Below, one piece after another: positions 34,380 to 45,420 of a stretch of DNA of 64,000 bases. A model generated the notes under the pieces. The model made no database searches. It was not told the origin of the DNA and saw nothing but the letters and a program-made list of their open reading frames with translations. The DNA comes from Simmondsia chinensis (Eukaryota; Streptophyta; Magnoliopsida; Caryophyllales; Simmondsiaceae), in the NCBI GenBank assembly GCA_018398585.1, contig JAGTTD010000001.1:5458501-5522500 (forward strand), given 5' to 3'. The position numbers and the translations under genes were made by a program. Positions within the stretch are counted from its first letter, which is position 1; every line of letters starts with the position of its first letter.

Positions 34380-34500
34380 CTTTGTTTCAGTGGTTGGAGG
34401 TAAGTAAGGGAATATAATATTACTTTAGGTCAAAATGTCTGAGTTTAATTCTCCGCTTGAACTTCTTCCTAAAAAATATTTGATTTAACTAACTTATATG
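34380..34500 (+). mobile_element. tRNA-type SINE, copy 2
   Basis: ggctttgtttcagtggttgg, then ctttaggtcaaaatgtctga and gtttaattctccgcttgaac, match the copy at 33765-33990 in opposite orientation. The B-box is mutated. Length and ends are approximate. Confidence 0.5.
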
Positions 34501-34710
34501 ATGTCTGGACTGTCATTAAAAATTGTGGAATAATTGAATTTTGCTTTAGTAAAAAGAGCCAAAAAGGGTGATTGGACAGCATAAAAGAGAGGGGGGGAGG
34601 GAACAGAAAAGAAGCAGAGGGGCTATTTTGAGACCCCTTCCTATGAGCCCCCCCTTTTGCCCCTTGTGGTAATTCCCCCTTTCCCCCATTTTTGTCCCCT
34701 TTTCTTAGTA

Positions 34711-35785
34711 TTTATATTAAAGGTTATTTTATTTTATTTATTATGTTAATTTAGTTTTTATATTTTTATTGGTATAAATTTAGTCCCTGCATAATTGATG
34801 TTGAGATGGATATATGAAAACACAAAAAAGGATAGAATCAGGAATGAAGTCATAAAAAATAAATTAGGCGTGGTTCCAACCGAGGATAAGATGTGAGAGC
34901 AACATTTGAGATGGTTTGGGCATGTTAGGAGGAGACCGAACACTGAACCTATCAGGAGATGAGAACAACTCCGCGTTACAGATGGGAAGAGACGAAGAGG
35001 CCGACCAAAGAAGAGTTGGATGGAACAATTCGACAGGACCTCACATATCTCAACCTCAGCAAAGAAATGGTCCTAGATAGATCTCAGTAGAGGTTTAGTA
35101 TAATAGTAATAGATATAGCGGGGTAGAAACTTTGAGCACTTCTAGGCTATTACTAGCGCCACCAGGCTTCTTGCATGCCTATCTGTTTATACGTGTTTCT
35201 GCCTTACTTCTAGTTGCTTGCACCATTTATATGCTCGCAGGTTGCCCTTAGGTAGGCTCTCTCCCATAGATGCTTGGTTGCTTTCACGTTTTTGCTCTCG
35301 CTTAGATGCTTCCATGCTTGTCATGCTCTCCGTACTTTTTATACCATCTTACTTTTCAGGATGGGGATCTTTGGAAACAGCCTCTCATTAGGGTATCCCT
35401 CTGATGGGGTAAGACTGCGTACATCACACCCCTCCCAAACCCCGCTTACGTGGAAGCTCTTGTGGCACTGGGCTTGTTGTTGTTGTTGTTGTTGTATAAT
35501 CGATATTGTACCAATTTAGTCATTGGATATGTTACTTTTTAATAAAATTTTTAATGATTAAGGAATAGTTTGGGCTAAATTGAGTTAACGGGTGGATTTG
35601 TCCTGAGTTACTTGTATCTAATATGATTGTGTCATTAAAAATTACGTCACTAACTGAACTTTAATTTGACCAAAGGACTAAATTGACACAATATTAATTG
35701 TAAAGGGACTAAATTGATATAATTAAAATACAAGAATTAAATTGACACAATGAAAAAAATATAGAGACACCTTTAGCGTAAAGAA
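34711..35785. mobile_element. TTTACAC-type MITE, copy C, split by a LINE
   Basis: The left piece (atattaaaggttattt to about 34803) and right piece (about 35493 to cctttagcgtaaagaaccc) together form one unit collinear with 14933-15272. The LINE at 34804-35492 interrupts it, which dates the LINE as younger. Confidence 0.55.
34804..35492 (+). mobile_element. 5'-truncated RTE-clade LINE with (TTG)n tail
   Basis: The plus strand encodes the C-terminal RTE signature RWFGHVRRRPNTEPIRR and GRPKKSWMEQFDR, then a roughly 400-bp 3' UTR whose last part (ggaaacagcctctc, gactgcgtacatc, ccaaaccccgc, ggcactgggcttg, then ttg repeats) is the same block that ends the SINEs here. Flanks tgcataattgatgttg (34788-34803) and tgtataatcgatattg (35493-35508) agree at 13 of 16 positions and look like an old duplication. 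The reading frame has stops, so it is dead. It is the likely type of LINE that mobilised the SINEs. Confidence 0.8.
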
Positions 35786-36999
35786 CCCTTTATTTTATTA
35801 TATATTTGATTATGAAAAAAAGTATAATATATTATTTACAAAATTAAGAGATTAATTTAAATAAACTTATAAATAGACATTCGGTCGAATGAAAATGAAA
35901 ACTACTTTGTGCAACCCACAATCTAAATGTTTCTGTTGATTTCTTTTAGTTATTTTAGCAATATATTTTAGACAGTCGAAATCTTGAATCAATGGGAGCA
36001 CTCCAGCAATAATCAACTCACCGAGTATAACTCCCGGCCAATTAAATTGTGTTACATGCTTTCTAATGTCAAATTTCGAAACCTCCGTCAACATTAGAGA
36101 GCTCTACTTTAAAACGAAAACAACTTGAAAAAAATGAATAAGTAAAAAAAAAATTAAGAAACATGTTGAATACGGGTTGCGGTTTTTAACTCGTTTAATA
36201 TATATAAACAAGTCAAATTGGGCCGCCTTACTTTCTAAAACACCTTAGATAATGCAACTATTGCAATATTTTTTTTCAACAATAGCGATAGAATCGCGAT
36301 ATATAGCAAGCAACTCGAACAAGCGAGCCCTGAGTTAACCCATAAAAGAAAGGGGATCAAAACAACAGAAATAATACAAACAGGAATACAAGCAAAAACA
36401 GACAAACAGTAAAAGCCTCAAAAACCACTAGGGAGAACTCAGAAATAGAACAAACCAAAAGACAGAAAAATAGGACAGTCAAGTCACAAATATATCGAAA
36501 CAAAGCACTCAGCGTGGGTGGATTATAATCGTCAACACCAAGCCCTAGCCTTTTCCCTATCTCAAATCCAACGTGCGCGCCGCAGTAAGAATTTTATCGG
36601 CATCTTTAACACTACCGCCTTCTATCACCAGATTCCTCTTTTTTTATTTGTCAAAAACCTTTGCAGATCTCTTCGCAAGAATCTTATCGCCATCTTTAGA
36701 TAATGCAACTATATTACTAACTTTACTTTTCTTGAACGTTAATTACTAAATTTACTTAAAATAATAGATAAGTGAATAAATAATATTAAGAAATAGGTTG
36801 GCTAAGGATTAAGGAATTTTGACCTGCTTAATAAACGAGTTATACTCAGGTTAACCCTTCTTCTAAAACCTCTCATCTAACAATTAACTAAAAATACGAC
36901 ATATTTATTAATCCTACCCTACGGTGCTAAAAAAATGCATAATATACATATCACACAAACATTTGTATTTTTCCATCTAAAAAGAGCATTTACATATAA
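35786..36999. other. Intergenic, with LINE 3'-end-like piece
   Basis: 36265-36500 (gatagaatcgcgatatatagc, tcgaacaagcgagccc, a-rich body) matches the style of the fragment at 22490-22640 and is probably another minus-strand L1 3' end. Nothing else is recognised. Confidence 0.4.
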
Positions 37000-37013
37000 T
37001 TATCAATAATATA

Positions 37014-37045
37014 CCCTGCTTTTGCAGGAGCCGCGAAGCGCCGGA

Positions 37046-37076
<31 letters not shown>
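37014..37076 (+). mobile_element. Very short SINE/LINE tail insertion with perfect 13-bp TSD
   Basis: Only 63 bp: ccctgcttttgcaggagccg, then a gccgg piece, then about eight ttg units. It is flanked by identical tatcaataatata at 37001-37013 and 37077-37089. An extremely 5'-truncated copy of the (TTG)n-tailed elements. Confidence 0.8.
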
Positions 37077-37077
<1 letters not shown>

Positions 37078-37295
37078 ATCAATAATATAGTAAAATACAT
37101 GTTTTACTGATATTAATTTTATAATACATGTATTTGCATTTCTCCATTTAAAATATAAATGACAACCGAAAATATTCAACTTGTACATCTAAATTAAGTA
37201 TCCATACTTTTGTCACTTGACCTCTCAAATTATTAATTACACTCTTGTTTATAATGCATAATGCTTGTATTACCGTTATAGTGGCTAATACCATC

Positions 37296-37437
37296 AACAA
37301 TAACAACAAAAAAACCTAATACCTCAAAGGGCTCTTATCAAGGCAAAATTTGAAGAGAATGAGATATATGCAGTCTTATTCTTACAGGATGCTATCCTAT
37401 AAGGAGGCTGTTTTCGGAGGGACTCTAACTCTATAAA
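37296..37437 (-). repeat. SINE/LINE tail copy, 5'-truncated
   Basis: Contains ataacaacaaaaaaacctaa, cctcaaagggctctta, gagatatatgcagtc, acaggatgctatcc and gaggctgttttcgg, which correspond to the shared (TTG)n-tail block on the minus strand. A solo LTR lies just downstream. Confidence 0.6.
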
Positions 37438-37456
37438 GTAAAGACGGCTAACATTA

Positions 37457-37822
37457 TGTCATGAATACTATATGTGGGATAAGTACTCAACTCTTTGTAT
37501 TAGTTAAGGCAGTTATAATGTATTAGATTGTATTAGTCTTTAATTGTACTAGTGGTGTGTGCGGGTAGTCTAAGTACTTGTGTTGCTTTGGAAAGAATGT
37601 TAGTTAGTTAGTTAGGTTAGTTAGAGCTAGAGTTAGCTGTTTCTTCTTGTATCCACCTCCGTAGTATAAGTAGATGTCTTGACTTGTAAACAATCATTCA
37701 ATAAAAATACAACAATCTTAATTCCCTTTATTTCTCTCTATTCTCATCTCTTTCTTAATTCTTCTTTACCCCAAACTCGCTTTCTTCCTAGTCATAATCC
37801 GAGTCCACCACGGGTCATGACA
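37457..37822 (+). mobile_element. Solo LTR with CATTA target duplication
   Basis: Begins tgtcatgaatac and ends gggtcatgaca (TG...CA). It contains a leader-like ttgacttgtaaacaatcatt and ttcaataaaaatacaac, plausibly the LTR polyadenylation region. It is flanked by identical catta (37452-37456 and 37823-37827). No internal region is present, so recombination between two LTRs has probably removed it. About 366 bp; the superfamily is not decidable from the LTR alone. Confidence 0.8.
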
Positions 37823-37859
37823 CATTATTATTTACTTTTATAAACTGACGACCATTTAA

Positions 37860-38400
37860 TCAAAAATCTCATATATATACAACTGAACTGACGCAATGCG
37901 TAGATGGAAATTAACAGAAAACGGGAAGGTTCATCAGTCTTCCCTTAATTCTTATTATGAAATACTAAAGAACAAGAGGAAAATAAGTCTATTCTTAATT
38001 CTTACAACCTGAGAATAAGAAAGAGCTAACAAATCATGAAAAATACTAAAATTGAATGAATACCTAAATCCTAGTCTTCCTCTTATTTAAATAGAGGAGA
38101 AAACTAGCAAAGAATAAAAGATTTAATAAGGATAAAGAATAAATAAAAGACTAAAATATAAATATAAAACCAATTATAAATTATCTAAACAACTAATACT
38201 TATTTATAGTTTACTAACTAAATAATGTAATAGATGACAAACTCTTGAATCCATATCTTTAGCCGCGTATCCAGCTCACCGCGACAGGGATCTCGCCAAG
38301 CCTATCAATCCGCCAACTATTGGGTTGCATCATTCTTCCCCGAGTTGAAGAGAATTCGTCCTCGAATTTGGAACATCATGTGATTAAGAAAATTTTCGTT
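37860..38400 (-). mobile_element. Ty3/gypsy 3'-end remnant
   Basis: At 38330-38378 the minus strand reads aattcgaggacgaattctc then ttcaactcgggg, matching the DEFSSTRG-type C-terminal end of plant gypsy polyproteins, followed by a non-coding tail toward 37860 with LTR-like character. There is no intact frame. The assignment rests on this short peptide. Confidence 0.5.
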
Positions 38401-38682
38401 TAATTTTCGTACTATATTTTATTAACAAATATCCTAGATGGAAGAGGGATAAGAAGATTAAGAAAAGGCAGGCTTTAATAATGCATAGGCAGAGAGTGTA
38501 AGTGAACAATCCAATCACCACCCCCCCTACACCAGAAAATAATTTAAAAAAAAAAGGAGGCGAAGAATGCGGGGTTTTATATTTTACAAACTGATAAATT
38601 TAACCCTTGTCTTGCGGACTGCTAATATATACTGTAAACAGGTATCAATCACGCACTAAAGAGGGTACTAACATACAAGTAT

Positions 38683-38897
38683 CGATTTTTTTTAGAATTT
38701 TGAAGTTAAACGTGCTTGGACGAGAGGGGTACTAGGATTGGTAACCTCCTGGGAAGTTCTCAACCCTCAGGTTGGGGACACTCAAAAATAGTCTCTCTTC
38801 GGGGTACCACCCTGAAAGGAGAAGGCTGCGTACATCCACCCTTCAGACCCTATTTAAGTAGGAGCCCTTAGTACACTGAAAATTTTATTCTCTTGTT
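38683..38897 (+). mobile_element. 5S rRNA-headed SINE, plus-strand copy
   Basis: The head gaagttaaacgtgcttggac, gagaggggtactaggat and taacctcctgggaagt is the 5S A-box to C-box region, joined to caaccctcaggttgggg, then ctctcttcggggtacc, aaggctgcgtacatcc and gtacactgaaaatt. The tail has lost most of its ttg units (ttctcttgttgctg). No clear duplication was identified. Confidence 0.75.
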
Positions 38898-40559
38898 GCT
38901 GTGTATCAGTCACACCTGTTGCATCTATCTCTGTACTCTGAAGATAAACACTAAAAATAAAATCTTAAGTACCTCAGATGCTCTTCCCTTTCTTCTCTTT
39001 CATTCTCCTCTTGATCTTTCATTCTCAATCACATTATCCACCACCTGGATACATCTAATGGAGAGGTTTTTTGAAAATGTTACTGTTAAAACAATTATGT
39101 GACTTGTGATGGATACCGGTTACTGTTAGGAATTTCACAATAATTAATACGTTCTTGGATATCAGTTGTTAGGACCACTCATGAATCATCAAACCAAAAT
39201 TTTTTTTGGAATCCAAACGCGAGGTTTGAGTATTAAGTATGAATCATAGTTCCAATATTTCTTAATCCGTATTCCAGATATCTAGAATGAATATCCTTAA
39301 ATCGAAATAGCGATAAATTTTAGAAATTTTCTGACATGAATAATTTTGCCTTGACAATAAAATTATCTTTTGATAAATTATTTATAGAATAATGTTATTG
39401 ACAAGACAAAAATATTAATTTTAGAGCAATTTTATGAAAATGGGAGAATGCCCATACATGGATATTGCACAAGCATCCTCCTATCTTCCGATTAAATTAT
39501 GTAATATTAAAAGTGAGAGTTATTGGAATTCGAACTCATGACTTCCTAAAACTCTCTACAAATCACAGTATTGCGCTGCCATTAACATTTTTTATCCTAA
39601 CAATAACAACACGTTTTATATTATCAATTTATTTATATCATATATGAGTCTAGCAATTCATAGATGTAGAGATAATGACTAGTATATGATATTGTTAGTC
39701 ACATATTTATACAAATAATATAAAGGGCTCGTATATTAGTTGGTTATATAATATAAAGTGAATTATTTATGTGTGCTTAAATTAGCATGTACAATCACCA
39801 TAAAAAAAGAGCTCATACATCATAAGTTTACTTAGGAACACCTTTTATAAAAAGGTAAAGAGTATAGGTTCTTTTAAGATTACTTCATCGTTAAAATTAG
39901 ATAGGCTTATGAGTCCTCATTGATTTATCGACTTCAATGTCAAACCCATAGAGATTGTCAACTTAGGCTCATTTACATGCCAATGACGAGACTTTTTCTC
40001 TCTTTCCATCGAACGAGAAGGGATCCTTGACCTTGATATTTGCTGACTTAAACAAAGAATAAAAAATGAAGCATTATGTACAACGAAAATGTACTCAATT
40101 TATCTACTCAAAGAGATGTTAAATCAAAACGACTATAAAATCATCACACCAAACTAACCATTTGAAAGAGAGAATCCATTCTGTACATCTCAATCATATA
40201 ATTTCACTCCATGATCACCAAATCAAGAACAGAACAAATTCTAGTTTTTAGTTACCCTCATTCAAGAGGGGAAAAACTACAAATCCTAAGCTAAAAAAGC
40301 TTAAGCCTTCACCATCCTCTTCTTAGTCCTCCATATATTCATGACTGCAACTGTCACTCGCAACGCCATCAACACCAAATATTCCCGTTTGGCAGGTCTT
40401 ATCCATGATGACGTATTAATATCAACTCCATTCTGACAATCTCGTGTGGGAATTCAATAAATCTGCTAGTTTTGCTAAGTTAGGCCTACCCATGATCTGC
40501 TTGTCAGGTACTGAAACAGAACATTACGCCTGTACCTTGTTCTTTGTGCATCTACCGTG
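38898..40559. other. Intergenic region downstream of TOE-like gene, no gene seen
   Basis: Non-coding. The part nearest 40560 is the presumed 3' UTR of the TOE-like gene. No transposon boundary could be supported between 38900 and 40200. Confidence 0.45.
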
Positions 40560-43500
40560 TCAATTCTTGTAGTAATATCGAAATAGCTCGTTGGAGCGAG
40601 AAATTGGAAGGTAGTGAAGGTTTTGTAGGGCTGCTGCTGAATTAGAAGAAACGTGATGATGATGAACAGCAGCTGAAGAAGTAGTAGTGATAATTGAAGG
40701 GAATCCTGATGATGCTGCAGTAGAGAAGACTGTCTTCTCTATTGCTCTTTCCTGTCAAGACCGAACACCATGGATTAATCAGTCACGCCATTATAAGATG
40801 AATTTCATGTTCCTGATTTATGTTTCGATAATGGAGTTGCGAATTTAAACGTGCCAAATAAGGGAAATCAAGACAATTGTTTAAGTATCCAACAAATTAG
40901 AACGCTTGTCATGCAGAATCACAAGTAAAAAACCGTCATCTATGTCACCCAACTTGCACAATCGAGTCTGTTCTAAAAGTATTTGCCGGATAAACATAGC
41001 TGGATGTTGCTACAATACTTGGATACTTCAAATCATACCGAAATCATAGAAAAATCTTAGGAAATAGCTTAAATATAACTTTGGACGCATGTGCATGCCT
41101 TACTCTTACATCGAAGTCTAGATAACACCGGAGGACATCCCATGTCGACATATCCACCTAAGCAGAACAAGGATAGAAAAAAGCAACTATCATTTTCCAT
41201 AAATAAGACGTGACATTTTTTAGTATTACCTCAACAAGGGGAAAGAATATGGGATTGACAGCGCCCCAGCTTAGCGGGTGCTCAGATGAAAATGCTTGGT
41301 CTTGAACCATTGGAGGCGCTGCGGCTGTTGGAGTCCAGCACTGAATATGAAACAGATATGCATACTGAGAAAATCAATGGCCCCCCTCAATGTAACAAGA
41401 AAGATTTTAACACGAAACACAAAGCTTCATATATGTTCTTCAAAACCATGTAATTCTAGTACTAATGAAGATCAACAATAACGAATCAGCTTTGTTAAGA
41501 TCATATTAGGAGTTTGTTATTATCCATGTAAGAGCTTATTTTCACTGAGGATTCTAGTGCTTTTTAGTAAATACCATATACCCAAAGCCTAAAGGCAACT
41601 CACTTGAAGGTTTTGAATAAAAATCAATTCTTCTTATTTTCTTAAGCATAAGGCTGTTTAAAACTAAGTACAGAGATACTTAGTTGAATTGTCCTTCTAG
41701 GCATAGGGATACGTAGGAACTCCTCAATTAGGCACACGGATGTTTAATTTCCATCAAGTACCAAATTCCAAATTCTATAGGCAGATCCAACATTATCAAT
41801 TTATTACCTTTGCGCTCATGTCAACTGTCTTGCCATTCGCGTCCTGCATAAAATGTTTATCATCTGGGAAACAAGCGTTCTTCCAACCGTCAGTAGAAGA
41901 ATGCACGCCTATCCCCAAGTTCAGATCAAGAGTATGCTGGCTGCCTACAACAAAAGTTCAAAAATCTCGTTGATATACTCCCTGATCATTCAAATGAGAT
42001 TCGAAACAGTATATGGGTGGGATGATATTTTAGCAATAATCACCTCCATCATGTGCATCAGAGATTAGCTCTGCTTCGTATGTGCTCGGATCAAAGTTAG
42101 TAACAGCCTCCTTTCCATTGCATTGAATCGCAGCTTTGTCATAGGCCCTAATACCACAAAATGAACTCGTTTTAAGGTTCCAATATGTCGTTAGTGAAGG
42201 TAAACCAAAATGACAAGAATCTGATATATGATTAGGACCTTGCAGCTTCTACTTCACTGTCATAAAGGCCAAGATATATATACCTGCAAACAAGCATATA
42301 TGTCAGACACGGTGCTAGATGAATTAGTTACCCAGAGAATAAATGATGGCATTTCGATCACAGAAAGACATAATAAAAGCTACAAGATAATCTTGATTGT
42401 GCATATAGGATATCGAGTATTGAGTACTGACTTCTTGCCCAAGAGCTGCCCCATTCGAGCCTCCCATCGTCCACACTTATGCAACGTTACGCCTCTATAT
42501 TTTGAGCTCCCTCGGGAGAACCCAGTGCTCTGGCGACGTAGAAGATGCACAAACTCTTCCTTTGTCAAGTTATTCATCTGCAGGAAGATCAAAAAATTAG
42601 ATGATCATCAGTGGAATTTCCATGGAACCAAATCTTATAAGCGATGAGCAATTATCATCAGTGACTCACTTGTTTGAAATCATTCTGATAATCACTGACG
42701 TCGAAATTGATGTCTGCATCTACCCCGCGGAACTTAATGGCAGCTCTATCATACGCCCTGAATCAAGCACCAAAAATCGTAAAGAAGTTCAGCAACAAGT
42801 AAATCATAACACAAAGTTGAATCAAAATGAATTTTAGGAATTAGATGGTGAGATATTCTTCACCTAGCAGCAGCATGTGCGGTATCAAATCCCCCTAAGA
42901 AGAGTTAAGAATCCAAAACACAAAATGGTAAGCTCACTAAAATGCAATGCTAGCAGCCATGTACTGACACAACTAGGTATTCAAATCGGTTAAGTACTTG
43001 AATTTGGTATATGAAAAAACAACAAACCCAGTGCCTGTTTCCTAAATACGAAGCGTTTTGTGCAAATTCTAATCGCAAAGGGCCAAAATGACAGCAAAGC
43101 CAGTGCACATTACAACAACAACAACAACAACAAACCCAGTGCCTCTGAGAGGGTCAAATGTACGCAGCATTACTCCAACAGGATACCCTAAAGGGCAACA
43201 GTTTTGGAAGGGCCCCAACCCTTAAAAGCAAAAAGGGAATAATATTTATAAAATCAAGTCAAATTTAAAGTCAAATAAAGCAATACCAGACACGTAAGCA
43301 TGCAAGCAACAATAAAACATCAGCAAGCTATAGCACATTGCCTTACCTAAATACACCTGTTTGCCATTGTCCCTGCAGAAAGACAAACAAATACACTTAG
43401 GTTTTCACCAATAAATCATAATTCAAAACACAACGAAACTAAGAAGAATTTATATATGATCAGTACTGACAATAAGCAACCAAAACCCAGATGGTCAACT

Positions 43501-45009
43501 GTGAAGACTGACTGAATACATTCACTTAATATGATAAATCGAATCATTAAAACCCATTAAGCAATCATCATTTAACAAAAATACACTCGAAAATTATCAA
43601 AAAGAAACGCAGTAATAGCATCAACCTATCAGAACCTATAAGAATCAAAAACAATGTAGTAACATCGCCAAAAAAACCAATTGTCCCAAAAGTTTAAACT
43701 CACAACTTACGAGTGAAGACCTATTAATAATTTTATACTTTAGCATGTCTGCTCATGTGAATGTGAATTGGGCTGATGCGTAGATAGTTCACAAACCCAC
43801 CAAGGTAATATTATACAACAACAACAACAACAGACCCAGTGCCTCAAGGGCTTCCGCCTAAGCGAGGACTAAGGGGGTAGATGTACACGGCCTGACCCCT
43901 TCAGGATATAACCCTGTCGAGAGGCTATTTTTGAGGACCCCTAACCTTATGGGTTAGCAACACGAGGACTTCCTAGGAAGTCGCCCATTCTGGTACTACT
44001 CTTACACAAGCATACTTAACTTTAGAGTTCTAATATAATCTGGTGCATTAGTGCCTGATAAATGAACTCTTACCAAGGTAATATTGTACCAATATTAAAT
44101 ATCACCACGACTAAAGCTTGGCCCACACAGTTAGCACATATAAAGTTTAAATAGAAGCCGAAGTGAGTTTTTATCTTGAAGCCATTAAGTAAAAGAATTT
44201 ACTAGACTTATATGTCATTCTCTTTTCTCTCACAAATCTTACGTTTCCTAATGGACTAAAACATGAAATTCTTAACAAAGTCCATGGGGCTTAATACGTC
44301 ACAAATCCACCAAAATAATATTATTTTAATAAAAGTTGGGATTGACATATAAGCAAGATTTTAATACTATATCAAACAACTAACTATTAAAAAATAATAA
44401 ATCTCTGTAAATCATTTTATATTCTAATAATTCAATTCAATTAATAATAAAAGAGTAATATTATTATCTGGACAAACAAATAAACACAAAAAGCAACTTC
44501 ATAAAATATTCTAACTATTATTTGCCACAACCCACATTATAACTCAGAACAATACCAATATCGTAAAAAACCCACCAGATGTGCGATTCCCATCTGCCAG
44601 TGCGGCGATAAAACGTAACCCCACGATACTGGGAGCTCCTAGACCTGGGCCCCCTCCTACTCTTCTTCACAACCAGCTGCTTCCTCTGGGCCAACCCCAC
44701 CAAGCCCATCGGGCCCACCGAGCCCAAACCCAGGCCCACTTCGGCCCGGCTTCGCACCCCATTATCTCCTATCCCCGGAAGAAGCTCTCTGGTCACAAAT
44801 TCCCCACAATTCGAATTCCCATTATCATCATCTTTGTGCTTAAGTATGCCGAAATCGTAACCCACAATCCGAGAGCTAAGAGAGGAGGAATCGCCGTTAT
44901 CCCCGGAAGTAAAAGAAGAGTTCCCACCATAAGAATGTTCTAGAACATCCTCTTCGGAAACCGGAGAAGCGGAATCGGAAGAGTAAACGGTGAGATTAAG
45001 ATCAAGCAT
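40560..45009 (-). CDS. RAP2-7: AP2-type transcription factor, TOE1/RAP2.7-like, miR172 target, 437 aa
   Basis: Ten exons on the minus strand: 45009-44576, 43372-43347, 42894-42864, 42757-42670, 42577-42432, 42283-42239, 42147-42044, 41944-41808, 41340-41230 and 40751-40560. All junctions are GT-AG and keep frame, giving 437 residues, close to Arabidopsis RAP2.7 (TOE1). In order: N-terminal EAR-like LDLNLTV (residues 2-8); basic [14 protein letters not shown]2-R1 (about 128-187, [33 protein letters not shown]); linker; AP2-R2 (about 220-278, [32 protein letters not shown]); LDLNLGI; and a C-terminal AASSGF encoded by the miR172 site. Family members are nuclear repressors of flowering and phase change, lowered as miR172 rises. 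The 26-nt and 31-nt mini-exons are typical of the family. The long introns 1 and 2 carry SINE, LINE and mini-LTR insertions. TOE3-like identity is less likely because of length. Confidence 0.93.
40700..40720 (-). promoter_or_regulatory. miR172 target site in the last exon
   Basis: The plus strand reads gaatcctgatgatgctgcag at 40701-40720, so the mRNA carries its complement. Compared with miR172 it differs at three of 21 positions, one of which would be a G:U wobble. It encodes the conserved AASSGF. miR172 acts on this class by cleavage and translational repression. Confidence 0.92.
43111..43322 (-). mobile_element. RTE LINE 3'-UTR fragment in TOE intron 2
   Basis: Begins attacaacaacaacaac, then caaacccagtgcctctg, atgtacgcagcattactcc and aagggccccaaccc. 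It continues to catgcaagcaacaataaaac, which parallels the 3' UTR of the LINE at 45832-46040 (catgcaagcaataataaatc). It therefore derives from the LINE rather than from a SINE. Confidence 0.65.
43668..43800 (-). mobile_element. Miniature LTR element fragment in TOE intron 1
   Basis: ccaattgtcccaaaagttta, gaagacctattaataa and ttttatactttagcatgtctg match, with mutations, the LTR and adjacent interior of the element at 16503-17311 (cccaaaagcttaagc, ttttatactctaacatgccc). The second LTR was not located with confidence; a SINE follows directly at 43817. Confidence 0.5.
43817..44071 (-). mobile_element. 5S rRNA-headed SINE in TOE intron 1, 18-bp TSD
   Basis: Full layout: (CAA)n at the left end, the shared tail, and a 5S head at 44058-43957. 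This copy keeps the 5S 3' end, caacacgaggacttcc in the plus strand, so the junction between 5S rRNA and tail is readable at about 43957. Flanks accaaggtaatattatac (43799-43816) and accaaggtaatattgtac (44072-44089) are an 18-bp duplication with one mismatch. Confidence 0.88.
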
Positions 45010-45400
45010 GGCTAGGAGTTCAAATGATCAGATTAAGGAAGAACACACAGAGAAAGATGGAGTGGAGAAGAAGGGAAGAATGAGAGAGAGGAAGAGAAGG
45101 GGGGGAGGGAGTGGCATTATAGAGAGAGAGGAAGAGAGAGAAACAGACATAACCGTAGAGGGAAGAGAGAGAAACGTGTGTATTCCCGAAGGGCAGAGGG
45201 GAGAGATGATAGGAGGGGGCCTCCAGTTATCCTTCTTGTCTCTCTCCCTCTCTCTGACTGAGACTGACATGCTTTTAGGGCTGGCCCCCCTACCTCCTCA
45301 CTTTACAACTCCTATCTATCATTATTTGCAAAACAAATACATGTATATAACAATATCAAAAAGTGGGTTTGGTCCAATTTTTTATGGGTTTTTTTTTTTT
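45010..45400 (-). promoter_or_regulatory. Probable 5' leader/promoter of the TOE-like gene
   Basis: The coding-strand sequence immediately upstream of the ATG is strongly CT-rich (45040-45275, many tctctc units), as in many plant 5' UTRs. No TATA box could be fixed. A 5S-SINE (45421-45664) lies about 400 bp upstream of the start codon and may bound the promoter. Confidence 0.4.
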
Positions 45401-45420
45401 TTTTTAATTTGGACCTAAAT

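Noticed and set aside
44581..44943. Plus-strand open frame of 120 codons
   Set aside because: Antisense shadow of exon 1 of the TOE-like gene; no family resemblance.
45010..45270. Open frames in the CT/GA-rich stretch upstream of the TOE-like gene
   Set aside because: Low-complexity leader sequence; translations are simple repeats.
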